Assembly: GCA_946186535.1 (NCBI GenBank)
Contig: CAMHNT010000142.1
Coordinates: 1 to 5,779 of the forward strand
From: an uncultured Clostridia bacterium
GTDB taxonomy: Bacteria; Bacillota; Clostridia; Oscillospirales; Acutalibacteraceae
Direction of reading: 5' to 3'
DNA: 5,779 nt
Below are positions 1 through 5,719 of the stretch, in pieces; the stretch's first letter is position 1, and each line of letters starts with the position of its first letter. Made by a program: the position numbers and the translations under genes. Below the pieces are notes generated by a model that saw only the letters and a list, made by a program, of their open reading frames with translations, was not told where the DNA came from and made no database searches.

Positions 1-558
1 GAGATAAACACAATCGGCGGCTACTACGCATTTTCAAAGGAGCTCATCAACGGAGAGAGTGTTTTTGATTTCGATGTTACGAAGCTTTCTGTCAACACGT
101 TGGATATAGGACTTGCAGGAATCGAGGTTTACAGCCTTCTGCGTGACGAGTACGATATACAGATAGAATTCGGTGATCTGGGCAACTTCCTTGCATATAT
201 TTCGGTCGGAGACAGACCGAGAGAGATCGAACGTCTGGTGAGCGCATTGTCGGAGATTCGCAGACGTTACGGCAAGAGCGGCAGCGGTATGATGCATCAG
301 GAGTATATCGACCCGATAGTTGAAGCGACACCGCAGGAGGCTTTTTATGCGCAGAGCGAATCACTTCCTATTGAACAGACAAAGGGCAGAGTATGCAGTG
401 AATTCGTGATGTGCTATCCGCCGGGAATCCCGATTCTGGCGCCCGGTGAGCTTATTACGGGGGAAATTCTCGATTATATAAAGTATGCAAAGGAAAAGGG
501 CTGTAGTCTGACGGGTCCGGAGGATCCCGAGGTAGATAGGCTTAATGTTCTTTTGTGA
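1..558 (+). CDS. speA: Orn/Lys/Arg decarboxylase, C-terminal part; probable arginine decarboxylase (5' truncated by window)
   Basis: The frame is open from the first base and ends at TGA 556-558, giving the last 185 residues of a protein whose start lies outside the window. The end of the PLP-dependent major domain is visible (LAGIEVYSLLRDEYDIQIE, then GNFLAYISVGD). It is followed by the C-terminal domain with the signature CYPPGIPILAPGE at visible residues 138-150, diagnostic of the fold-I Orn/Lys/Arg decarboxylase family. The PLP lysine is not in the window. Family members decarboxylate arginine, lysine or ornithine, and sequence alone does not separate these well. The agmatinase two genes downstream makes arginine the likely substrate, so agmatine would be the product, as for Bacillus-type SpeA. 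The enzyme should be cytosolic. No frameshift or internal stop is seen. The family call is firm; the substrate is inferred from context. Confidence 0.93.
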   Translation, partial: EINTIGGYYAFSKELINGESVFDFDVTKLSVNTLDIGLAGIEVYSLLRDEYDIQIEFGDLGNFLAYISVGDRPREIERLVSALSEIRRRYGKSGSGMMHQEYIDPIVEATPQEAFYAQSESLPIEQTKGRVCSEFVMCYPPGIPILAPGELITGEILDYIKYAKEKGCSLTGPEDPEVDRLNVLL

Positions 559-607
559 GAGCTATATTGAGTTTTATTCTATATTATAAAATATTTCCTC
601 GTGGCTC

Positions 608-638
608 GGCAATACGCTTCGCTGTTGCCTTTGTTTTC
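608..638 (+). terminator. Terminator-like hairpin with T-rich tail after speA
   Basis: GGCAATA (608-614) pairs with TGTTGCC (623-629), including one T-G wobble. After a one-base bulge an inner GC/GC pair closes a TTC loop. The 3' arm runs directly into TTTGTTTT, as in an intrinsic terminator. It begins 50 bases after the speA stop, so it could end or attenuate the speA transcript before speE. The hairpin also resembles dispersed intergenic palindromes, so it may be a repeat unit and not a dedicated terminator. Confidence 0.5.
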
Positions 639-725
639 ATGGGAGGATTATTTTTTATTTCTTTATATTTTTTTATTTCGCTGAGGTTAGTTTATTTTCT
701 TTTAAGCTTTATTCTGTCAGCGACA

Positions 726-767
726 AGGGCTCTGCCCTCGACCCGCCAGCTTTTTGAAAAAAGCTGG
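726..767. repeat. Two-hairpin intergenic repeat-like element
   Basis: Two adjacent palindromes lie in the speA-speE spacer. The first is AGGGC (726-730) with GCCCT (734-738) around a TCT loop. The second is a perfect 10-base inverted repeat, CCAGCTTTTT (746-755) and AAAAAGCTGG (758-767), separated by GA. The pattern of a small GC hairpin, a C-rich linker and then an A/T-cored hairpin resembles dispersed intergenic elements in Oscillospiraceae genomes. No second copy is in this window, so calling it a repeat is an inference from memory. The second hairpin lacks a following T-run on the plus strand, so it is not a standard terminator in that direction. Confidence 0.5.
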
Positions 768-822
768 GCAAAAACTTTAACAGGCTTCGCATAACAGAAA
801 GATAATCTAAGAGGTAATTAAA

Positions 823-1674
823 ATGGAATTTTGGTTTTCCGAAAATCACACTCCGAACGTACAGATATCGATTCGTGTCGATAAACAGCTGTACAGCGGA
901 AAGAGTGAATTTCAAAGAATAGATGTTTTTGAATCGCCCGAATTCGGCAGATTTCTTACCCTTGACGGCTATATGATGCTGACGGAGAAGGACGAGTTTA
1001 TATATCATGAAATGATCACCCACGTTCCCATGGCTGTTCACCCGAATGTTAAAAAGGTGCTTGTCATAGGCGCAGGCGACGGCGGCGTTGTAAGGGAGCT
1101 TGTGCGTTACCCGGAGATAGAGTCGATAGACATGGTCGAGATAGATCCGCTTGTTGTGGAGGTCTGCAAGAAGTTTCTTCCTCAGACGGCGTGCCGATTT
1201 GATGACCCTCGTTTGACTGTACATTATGAGGACGGGCTGCGTTTCGTTCGTTTCAAGGAAAATGAGTACGATCTTATTATCGTTGACTCGACCGACCCTT
1301 TCGGTCCGGGAGAGGGACTTTTTACGAAGGAGTTTTACGGCAACTGCTTCAAAGCTCTGAAAGCGGACGGCATACTGATAAACCAGCATGAAAGTCCGTT
1401 CTATCCCGAGGACGCAGCGGCTTGTCAGCGTGCTCACAAGAACATTGTTGAAACTTTTCCGATTGCAAAAGTCTATCAGGCTCACATTCCTACTTATCCG
1501 TCGGGACACTGGCTGTTCGGTTTTGCATCGAAGAAGTACCACCCGTTAAAGGATCTGAATGAAACTCGCTGGAATATGCGTTCGCTCACCTGTCGTTACT
1601 ATACAACAACGCTGCACAAGGGAGCTTTCTATATTCCTGCTTATGTGGAGGATATGCTAAAAAATGTTGAATAA
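823..1674 (+). CDS. speE: Polyamine aminopropyltransferase (spermidine synthase)
   Basis: This 283-residue protein has the normal length for bacterial SpeE. It has the short N-terminal beta-strand domain followed by a Rossmann-like methyltransferase-fold domain. Visible family motifs are YHE (61-63), the nucleoside-binding GAGDGG (83-88), VEID (105-108) with the acidic residue that binds the ribose, DG (137-138), the catalytic region VDSTDP (154-159) with Asp155 and Asp158, GPGEGLF (161-167), INQHESP (186-192) and IPTYPSGHW (222-230). It would transfer an aminopropyl group from decarboxylated AdoMet to putrescine, giving spermidine and methylthioadenosine in the cytosol. The ATG at 823 is preceded by GAGGT (811-815) at good spacing, and a long in-frame upstream extension is unlikely. 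The 3' end overlaps speB by 11 bases. The acceptor could be another amine, such as agmatine as in Thermus. No speD is visible nearby. Confidence 0.95.
   Translation: MEFWFSENHTPNVQISIRVDKQLYSGKSEFQRIDVFESPEFGRFLTLDGYMMLTEKDEFIYHEMITHVPMAVHPNVKKVLVIGAGDGGVVRELVRYPEIESIDMVEIDPLVVEVCKKFLPQTACRFDDPRLTVHYEDGLRFVRFKENEYDLIIVDSTDPFGPGEGLFTKEFYGNCFKALKADGILINQHESPFYPEDAAACQRAHKNIVETFPIAKVYQAHIPTYPSGHWLFGFASKKYHPLKDLNETRWNMRSLTCRYYTTTLHKGAFYIPAYVEDMLKNVE
1647..1651 (+). promoter_or_regulatory. speB ribosome binding site inside the speE 3' end
   Basis: GGAGG lies within the last codons of speE, 12 bases before the speB ATG at 1664. The spacing is slightly long. An ATG at 1654 is closer but is not in the speB frame. 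The arrangement supports translational coupling of speE and speB. Confidence 0.6.
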
Positions 1675-2521
1675 AAATGTAGAAACTTTTATCGCCTGTG
1701 ACAGTGAATATAAGGACGCCGAAACAGTGATTTTCGGTGCGCCGTTTGACTCAACGACATCTTTCCGCCCCGGAACGAGATTCGGTCCGAGTGCAATAAG
1801 AAGCGAGTCGTTCGGAATCGAAACATACAGTCCTTATCAGAATAAGGATCTTGAGGATATATCGGTTATGGACAGCGGAGACATTGAGCTTTGTATCGGT
1901 GACACTGATGCTGTTCTGAGTCAGATTGAGGAAAGAACAAAGACGATTCTGGACGATGGGAAGCGTCCGATGATGATAGGCGGCGAGCACCTTGTGACAT
2001 TGGGAGCTTTTCGTGCGATTTCCGAGAGATACCCAGATGTGCATATTATTCACTTTGACGCTCATGCAGATTTAAGAGAGAATTATCTCGGAGTTAAAAA
2101 TTCTCATGCCTGCGTTTTAAGGCGCTGCTGGGATATTATCGGTGACGACAGGATTCACCAGTTCGGTATCCGTTCGGGAGAACGTGCGGAATTTGAGTTT
2201 GCGAATACCCATACGGATATGCACCCGTTCAGTCTGGAGGACGTTCCGGGTGTTGTGAAGGAGCTTGCGATTTCAAAAAAGCCTGTTTACTTTACGCTTG
2301 ACCTTGACGTTCTCGACCCTTCAATTTTCCCCGGCACGGGTACGCCCGAGGCAGGCGGAGTTATGTTTGAGGAGCTGAGACGTGCGGTCACATGCGTCTG
2401 TTCGAGGCTGAATATAGTCGGCTGCGACGTGAACGAGCTAAGTCCGCACTACGACCACAGCGGAGCTTCAACGGCGGTTGCCTGTAAGATAATAAGAGAA
2501 ATTCTTCTGGCATTGGAGTAA
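1664..2521 (+). CDS. speB: Agmatinase (ureohydrolase family)
   Basis: This 285-residue protein matches agmatinases in length and carries the full dimanganese ureohydrolase signature set. These are GGEH (106-109), FDAHADLR (131-138) and DLDVLDP (213-219), followed by PGTGTPEAGG (223-232). The expected metal ligands are all present: His109, Asp132, His134, Asp136, Asp213 and Asp215. The N-terminal GAPFDSTTSFRPGTRFGP (25-42) is also typical. It would hydrolyse agmatine to putrescine and urea, completing arginine to putrescine with the upstream decarboxylase. Arginase or formiminoglutamase would be the alternatives, but the TFxLD/GTGTPE form and the polyamine neighbours favour agmatinase. The ATG at 1664 overlaps the end of speE. 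A TTG codon directly follows the ATG and could be an alternative start, with almost no effect on the protein. Confidence 0.95.
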   Translation: MLNKNVETFIACDSEYKDAETVIFGAPFDSTTSFRPGTRFGPSAIRSESFGIETYSPYQNKDLEDISVMDSGDIELCIGDTDAVLSQIEERTKTILDDGKRPMMIGGEHLVTLGAFRAISERYPDVHIIHFDAHADLRENYLGVKNSHACVLRRCWDIIGDDRIHQFGIRSGERAEFEFANTHTDMHPFSLEDVPGVVKELAISKKPVYFTLDLDVLDPSIFPGTGTPEAGGVMFEELRRAVTCVCSRLNIVGCDVNELSPHYDHSGASTAVACKIIREILLALE

Positions 2522-2560
2522 GGCTATCCGAACAGAGAATTTAATGGCAGATGCTGTTTC

Positions 2561-2689
2561 GTGTGTTTTGTGTGTATTCTGTTGATTACGCTTATATTTG
2601 GAAAGCCTCCGAAGTACAGCGGTCAGGGCAATAACGGAGAGTATACTATCATATTCAGGAAAAAGAAGCTTAAAAAAACTCGGGATTGA
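2561..2689 (+). pseudogene. Possible small membrane/lipoprotein ORF or remnant, unrecognised
   Basis: In the speB-zinc-ribbon spacer a frame stays open after the speB stop and ends at TGA 2687-2689. From the GTG at 2561 it would give 42 residues: a hydrophobic stretch (VCFVCILLITLIF), then GKPPKYSGQGNNGEYTIIF and a basic tail rich in Lys. The frame has no ATG and no convincing ribosome binding site before the GTG. A hydrophobic segment followed by a PPKYSG-like motif resembles the start of small Firmicutes lipoproteins, in which KYSGxSxNW is common, but the Trp expected after Asn is missing and no lipobox is clear. It may be a decayed gene end, a real small membrane peptide with a weak start, or chance. 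I cannot assign a function. Confidence 0.22.
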
Positions 2690-2736
2690 TAAAACAGAGT
2701 ATTGATTCTGGAAGGGTTAAAAAGGAGTGAATCTGT

Positions 2737-2946
2737 ATGGAAAAACCGGTTTGCAGTTTTTGCGGAAACGACGTTTTCATGGAGCTTACGAGCAGCGGCT
2801 ACGGAGGCGTTCAGGTGCAGGGCGCATCGCTTGGCGGTGAACTGCTTTATTATTCGGTCTGCGTGAAATGCGGAACGGTGAACAGAGCTTACATAAAAAA
2901 TCCTCAGAAGCTTGTGCAGAAACTTAATAAGGGTAAATGGGTATAA
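2737..2946 (+). CDS. Small zinc-ribbon protein of unknown function
   Basis: This complete 69-residue protein starts at an ATG with a strong AAAGGAG site (2721-2727) nine bases upstream. Two CxxC knuckles, Cys6/Cys9 and Cys42/Cys45, are separated by 32 residues. They are the expected four ligands of a zinc ribbon. Between them lies a Gly-rich, beta-prone stretch (SSGYGGVQVQGASLGGELLYYS). After the second knuckle comes GTVNRAYIKNPQKL and a basic C-terminus. Similar small Firmicutes proteins are sometimes labelled TFIIIB-like zinc ribbons on the strength of the metal site alone. No enzyme domain, signal peptide or membrane segment is seen. It sits between the speEB pair and the dehydrogenase/decarboxylase pair, in the same direction but with long spacers on both sides (215 and 310 bases), so co-transcription is uncertain. 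It could bind nucleic acid or protein; its function is not known. Confidence 0.85.
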   Translation: MEKPVCSFCGNDVFMELTSSGYGGVQVQGASLGGELLYYSVCVKCGTVNRAYIKNPQKLVQKLNKGKWV

Positions 2947-3002
2947 TATTTAGGTAACTATATATAAGGCAATTAATTATTGCTATGTTGATAAGCCGGG
3001 TT

Positions 3003-3075
3003 CAGGGTCGTTAGGCCCTGATAGGTGAAGGGCGAAGCCCTTCACCGCCAAAAGCCCCCTCCGGCAGGGAGGGGG
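3003..3075. repeat. Cluster of three consecutive hairpins (intergenic repeat-like array)
   Basis: Three inverted repeats stand almost end to end. Hairpin A is CAGGGTC (3003-3009) with GGCCCTG (3014-3020), including one T-G wobble and a GTTA loop. Hairpin B is a perfect 10-base stem, GGTGAAGGGC (3024-3033) and GCCCTTCACC (3037-3046), with a GAA loop. Hairpin C is CCCCCTCC (3055-3062) and GGAGGGGG (3068-3075) with a GGCAG loop. None is followed by a clear T-run on the plus strand. The form looks like a composite of dispersed intergenic palindromes. It lies 57-129 bases after the zinc-ribbon stop, where it could stabilise a 3' end or help stop transcription. Confidence 0.6.
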
Positions 3076-3085
3076 GTGGGTTGGT

Positions 3086-3114
3086 TTGATAAACAAATAA
3101 ACTCATAGTATATC
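3086..3114 (+). promoter_or_regulatory. Candidate sigma-A-type promoter for the dehydrogenase/decarboxylase pair
   Basis: TTGATA (3086-3091) is separated by 17 bases from TATATC (3109-3114). The -35 matches consensus at five of six positions and the -10 at four of six. Transcription would begin near 3121, giving a leader of about 136 bases before the ATG at 3257. It is the best-spaced promoter-like pair I found in this spacer and fits a separate transcription unit for the last two genes. Confidence 0.45.
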
Positions 3115-3121
3115 AGACTTG

Positions 3122-3135
3122 TTGCTAAACAGCAA
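3122..3135 (+). promoter_or_regulatory. Small hairpin at the predicted 5' end of the leader
   Basis: TTGCT (3122-3126) pairs with AGCAA (3131-3135) around an AAAC loop. If transcription starts near 3121 this stem would be at the extreme 5' end of the mRNA, a position where hairpins are known to protect transcripts from 5'-end-dependent decay. Five pairs is weak, so this is tentative. Confidence 0.25.
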
Positions 3136-3171
3136 AAACTAATCGCCCAATATATAAAAGTATGAATGAGT

Positions 3172-3221
3172 AAATCACACTTTTATTTGTCAAATTTTTT
3201 TCAAGCTTTTTTGTGTGATTT
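3172..3221 (+). promoter_or_regulatory. Long inverted repeat in the leader, possible attenuator or operator
   Basis: AAATCACAC (3172-3180) is exactly complementary to GTGTGATTT (3213-3221), with a 32-base T-rich segment between. The right arm runs into TTTTTAAATTT, so the folded RNA would resemble a weak intrinsic terminator located 36 bases before the dehydrogenase ATG. As DNA, the half-sites could instead be an operator for a dimeric regulator. No known riboswitch class is recognisable. Confidence 0.35.
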
Positions 3222-3241
3222 TTAAATTTGTTATTAAAAAC

Positions 3242-3246
3242 GGAGA
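3242..3246 (+). promoter_or_regulatory. Ribosome binding site that decides the dehydrogenase start
   Basis: GGAGA lies 10 bases before the ATG at 3257. It favours that ATG over the in-frame GTG at 3215, which has only T-rich sequence upstream and falls in the right arm of the inverted repeat. The ATG also puts the Rossmann strand KVLIIGCGG at the very N-terminus, as is usual for this family. Confidence 0.7.
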
Positions 3247-3256
3247 TGATTTTATT

Positions 3257-4516
3257 ATGAGTAAAGTATTGATTATCGGCTGCGGCGGTGTTGCAGGCGT
3301 TGCAATTCAGAAGTGCTGTCAGCACAGCGATGTTTTTGAGGAGATCTGCATTGCAAGCCGTACAAAGTCAAAGTGTGATGCCCTTAAGGAAAAACTCGAG
3401 GGAAAAACGGATACTAAAATTACTACCGAGCAGGTTGACGCAGACAACGTACAGGAGCTTGTTGCACTTATCAAAAAGGTTCAGCCGGATCTTGTCATGA
3501 ACATTGCTCTTCCGTATCAGGATCTTACGATTATGGACGCTTGTCTCGAGTGCGGCGTTAATTATATGGATACCGCAAACTATGAGCCCGAGGATATAAC
3601 CGATCCCGAGTGGAGATCCGTTTATGACAAGAGATGTAAGGAGGAGGGCTTCTCCGCTTACTTCGATTACTCATGGCAGTGGGCATATAAGGAAAAGTTT
3701 GAAAAATCAGGTTTGACTGCGCTTCTGGGTTCGGGCTTCGATCCGGGTGTAACACAGGCGTACTGTGCGTATGCTCAGAAACACCTATTTGACAGAATCG
3801 ATACTATAGATATTCTCGACTGCAACGGCGGCGACCACGGATATCCGTTTGCCACGAACTTCAATCCCGAAATCAACCTTAGAGAGGTTTCCGCTCCCGG
3901 CTCTTACTGGGAGAACGGTCACTGGGTTGAGATTCCGGCAATGAGCATAAAGAGAGAATACAACTTTGATCAGGTAGGTCAGAAGGATATGTATCTGCTT
4001 CATCATGAGGAGATTGAGTCGCTTGCGAAGAATATTCCCGATGTAAAGCGTATCCGTTTCTTCATGACATTTGGTCAGAGCTATCTCACGCATATGAACT
4101 GCCTTGAAAATGTCGGCATGCTTTCGACCGAGCCTGTTGAGTTTGAAGGACATGAGATTGTGCCTATACAGTTCCTGAAAGCATTGCTCCCTGACCCTGC
4201 TACTCTCGGTCCTCGCACAGTAGGAAAGACAAACATCGGCTGTATCTTCACGGGCGTCAAGGACGGCAAGGAAAAGACGGCTTATATATATAATGTCTGC
4301 GATCATCAGGAGTGCTATAGGGAGGTAGGCTCACAGGCTATTTCCTATACGACAGGCGTGCCTGCAATGATCGGCGCAATGATGCTTCTGACGGGAAAGT
4401 GGAACAAGCCGGGAGTTTATACCGTTGAGGAGTTCGACCCCGATCCGTACATGGAACAGCTCAACAAGTGCGGTTTGCCGTGGCAGATTGACGGAAATCC
4501 GGTATTGGTGGATTGA
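3257..4516 (+). CDS. Carboxyspermidine/carboxynorspermidine dehydrogenase (saccharopine dehydrogenase family)
   Basis: This 419-residue protein begins with a Rossmann dinucleotide-binding strand, VLIIGCGGVAG (4-14). SRT at 34-36 follows the second strand, and its Arg35 suggests NADPH preference. NIALPY (82-87), DTANYE (105-110) and the conserved GSGFDPGVTQAY (158-169) place it in the saccharopine dehydrogenase-like family, in the branch that acts on polyamines. The length fits CASDH/CANSDH enzymes (about 400 residues), and pairing with the decarboxylase immediately downstream makes the call strong. It would reductively condense L-aspartate beta-semialdehyde with putrescine to carboxyspermidine, or with diaminopropane to carboxynorspermidine. 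Since this locus makes putrescine through SpeA and SpeB, carboxyspermidine is the likelier product. A lysine-pathway saccharopine reductase is the main alternative and fits the neighbours poorly. The upstream GTG start at 3215 was rejected. Confidence 0.92.
   Translation: MSKVLIIGCGGVAGVAIQKCCQHSDVFEEICIASRTKSKCDALKEKLEGKTDTKITTEQVDADNVQELVALIKKVQPDLVMNIALPYQDLTIMDACLECGVNYMDTANYEPEDITDPEWRSVYDKRCKEEGFSAYFDYSWQWAYKEKFEKSGLTALLGSGFDPGVTQAYCAYAQKHLFDRIDTIDILDCNGGDHGYPFATNFNPEINLREVSAPGSYWENGHWVEIPAMSIKREYNFDQVGQKDMYLLHHEEIESLAKNIPDVKRIRFFMTFGQSYLTHMNCLENVGMLSTEPVEFEGHEIVPIQFLKALLPDPATLGPRTVGKTNIGCIFTGVKDGKEKTAYIYNVCDHQECYREVGSQAISYTTGVPAMIGAMMLLTGKWNKPGVYTVEEFDPDPYMEQLNKCGLPWQIDGNPVLVD
4507..4512 (+). 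promoter_or_regulatory. Ribosome binding site that decides the decarboxylase start
   Basis: GGTGGA lies within the last codons of the dehydrogenase, nine bases before the ATG at 4522. The in-frame TTG at 4513, which overlaps the dehydrogenase TGA, would start right against this site with no spacer, so ATG 4522 is preferred. Confidence 0.6.
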
Positions 4517-4521
4517 CAGAA

Positions 4522-5646
4522 ATGGATGACAAAATAAAAACGCCGTATTTTCTGGTGGACGAAAAGCTTTTGATAAACAACCTTAAAATTTTAAAGTCCG
4601 TGCAGGACGATACAGGCTGTAAAATACTGCTGGCACAGAAAGCATTTTCGATGTTCTATGCCTATCCGCTTATATCAAAGTACCTCAGTGGCACTACAGC
4701 AAGCGGACTTTATGAAGCAAGGCTCGGAAAAGAGAGGTTCGGCGGAGAAACACACGTTTTTTCGCCTGCCTACAGAGCCGATGAATTCGATGAAATTCTG
4801 GAGTATGCCGACGATATCGTTTTCAACTCGGTCACGCAGGTCAGAAAATACGGACAGCTTGCAAAGTCAAAGGGAAAGTCAATCGGACTCCGTGTAAATC
4901 CCGAATGCTCGACGCAGGAGGGACACGCAATTTACGACCCGTGCTCCGTGGGTTCAAGGCTCGGCTGTACTCTTTCGCAGCTTGACAAGAGTATTGTTCC
5001 GATGCTTGACGGTCTTCATTTTCATACGCTCTGCGAACAGAACTCCGATGATCTTGAAACAACAGCAAATGTATTTGAGGAGAAATTCGGTAAATATCTT
5101 CACGGCATGAAATGGGTAAACTTCGGCGGCGGTCATCACATCACGAGAGACGATTATGACATTGAGCGGCTGAAAAGGGTTATCAATCATTTTCAGAATA
5201 AATATGATGTTCAGGTGTATCTGGAGCCGGGCGAGGCTGTCGTTCTGAACGCAGGTTTTTTAAAGACAAGTGTTCTGGAGATTGTTCATAACGGAATGGA
5301 TATAGCAATACTTGACAGCTCGGCGGCGTGTCATATGCCCGATGTTATAGAAATGCCGTACCGTCCGCCGCTTGAAAATTCGAGTGAACCTAATGAGAAG
5401 AAATATACCTATCGATTGGGAGGTCCCACCTGTCTTGCGGGTGACGTTATCGGAGACTATTCCTTTGACAAGCCTCTCGGTGAGGGGGATATTCTGACCT
5501 TTGAGGATATGGCTCTTTACACAATGGTAAAGACGAATACTTTCAACGGAATGAAGCTTCCCGATATCGTTTACAGAAATTCTGACGGTGAAAAGATTCT
5601 TGTTAAGTCGTTCGGGTATAAGGATTTTGAGGGAAGATTATCGTAA
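4522..5646 (+). CDS. nspC: Carboxynorspermidine/carboxyspermidine decarboxylase
   Basis: This 374-residue protein is a PLP-dependent, alanine-racemase-fold (fold III) decarboxylase. The N-terminal TPYFLVDE (7-14) is the usual opening of this subfamily. LAQKAFS (37-43) carries Lys40, the expected Schiff-base lysine. HFHTLCEQ (166-173), NFGGGHH (200-206) and LEPGEAV (234-240) contribute the cofactor phosphate and substrate sites. GPTCLAGDVIGDY (300-312) supplies the active-site Cys304 and Asp308 contributed across the dimer. MVKTNTFNG (335-343) lies near the end. It is shorter than diaminopimelate decarboxylase (about 420 residues) and matches NspC in length. It would decarboxylate carboxyspermidine to spermidine, or carboxynorspermidine to norspermidine. 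It starts five bases after the dehydrogenase stop, so the two are almost certainly co-translated. Sequence alone does not settle which carboxy-polyamine is preferred. Confidence 0.95.
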   Translation: MDDKIKTPYFLVDEKLLINNLKILKSVQDDTGCKILLAQKAFSMFYAYPLISKYLSGTTASGLYEARLGKERFGGETHVFSPAYRADEFDEILEYADDIVFNSVTQVRKYGQLAKSKGKSIGLRVNPECSTQEGHAIYDPCSVGSRLGCTLSQLDKSIVPMLDGLHFHTLCEQNSDDLETTANVFEEKFGKYLHGMKWVNFGGGHHITRDDYDIERLKRVINHFQNKYDVQVYLEPGEAVVLNAGFLKTSVLEIVHNGMDIAILDSSAACHMPDVIEMPYRPPLENSSEPNEKKYTYRLGGPTCLAGDVIGDYSFDKPLGEGDILTFEDMALYTMVKTNTFNGMKLPDIVYRNSDGEKILVKSFGYKDFEGRLS

Positions 5647-5671
5647 TATTTTATGGGGACAATGGTAGTTG

Positions 5672-5699
5672 TTGACATAATCTTAAATTGGTGTATTAT
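5672..5699 (+). promoter_or_regulatory. Strong promoter-like sequence for a downstream gene
   Basis: A perfect TTGACA (5672-5677) is followed after 16 bases by TATTAT (5694-5699), five of six matches. A consensus TATAAT also occurs at 5700-5705 but at a 22-base spacing that is too long for that -35. It starts 26 bases after the decarboxylase stop and points away from it, marking the beginning of another transcription unit. Confidence 0.6.
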
Positions 5700-5719
5700 T
5701 ATAATTAAAAGGGTGAGTA

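Noticed and set aside
555..794. 79-codon plus-strand hydrophobic frame starting at a GTG overlapping the speA stop
   Set aside because: Its hydrophobicity comes from T-rich sequence, it has no ribosome binding site, and it runs through the terminator-like hairpin and the palindromic element.
777..806. Promoter-like TTAACA, 18 bases, GATAAT just before speE
   Set aside because: Each box matches five of six positions, but transcription would start near 813, inside the speE ribosome binding site (811-815), leaving no usable leader. It is kept only as a weak possibility.
709..1542. Long open frame on the minus strand opposite speE
   Set aside because: It lies opposite a gene with every expected SpeE motif, has no recognisable domain and begins and ends without signals. 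It is a by-product of speE codon use.
2969..2983. Short inverted repeat GCAAT/ATTGC after the zinc-ribbon gene
   Set aside because: Only five AT-leaning pairs and no T-run after it, so it is not convincing as a terminator.
3161..3172. Three-codon leader peptide frame (ATG AAT GAG TAA) before the inverted repeat
   Set aside because: No ribosome binding site and no regulatory run of one amino acid codon; too short to separate from chance.
3785..4306. Open frame on the minus strand opposite the dehydrogenase
   Set aside because: No motif, no ribosome binding site, and the plus-strand gene explains the conservation.
4513..4515. TTG as the start of the decarboxylase
   Set aside because: It abuts the GGTGGA site with no spacing, while ATG 4522 has a nine-base spacing and gives the usual N-terminus.
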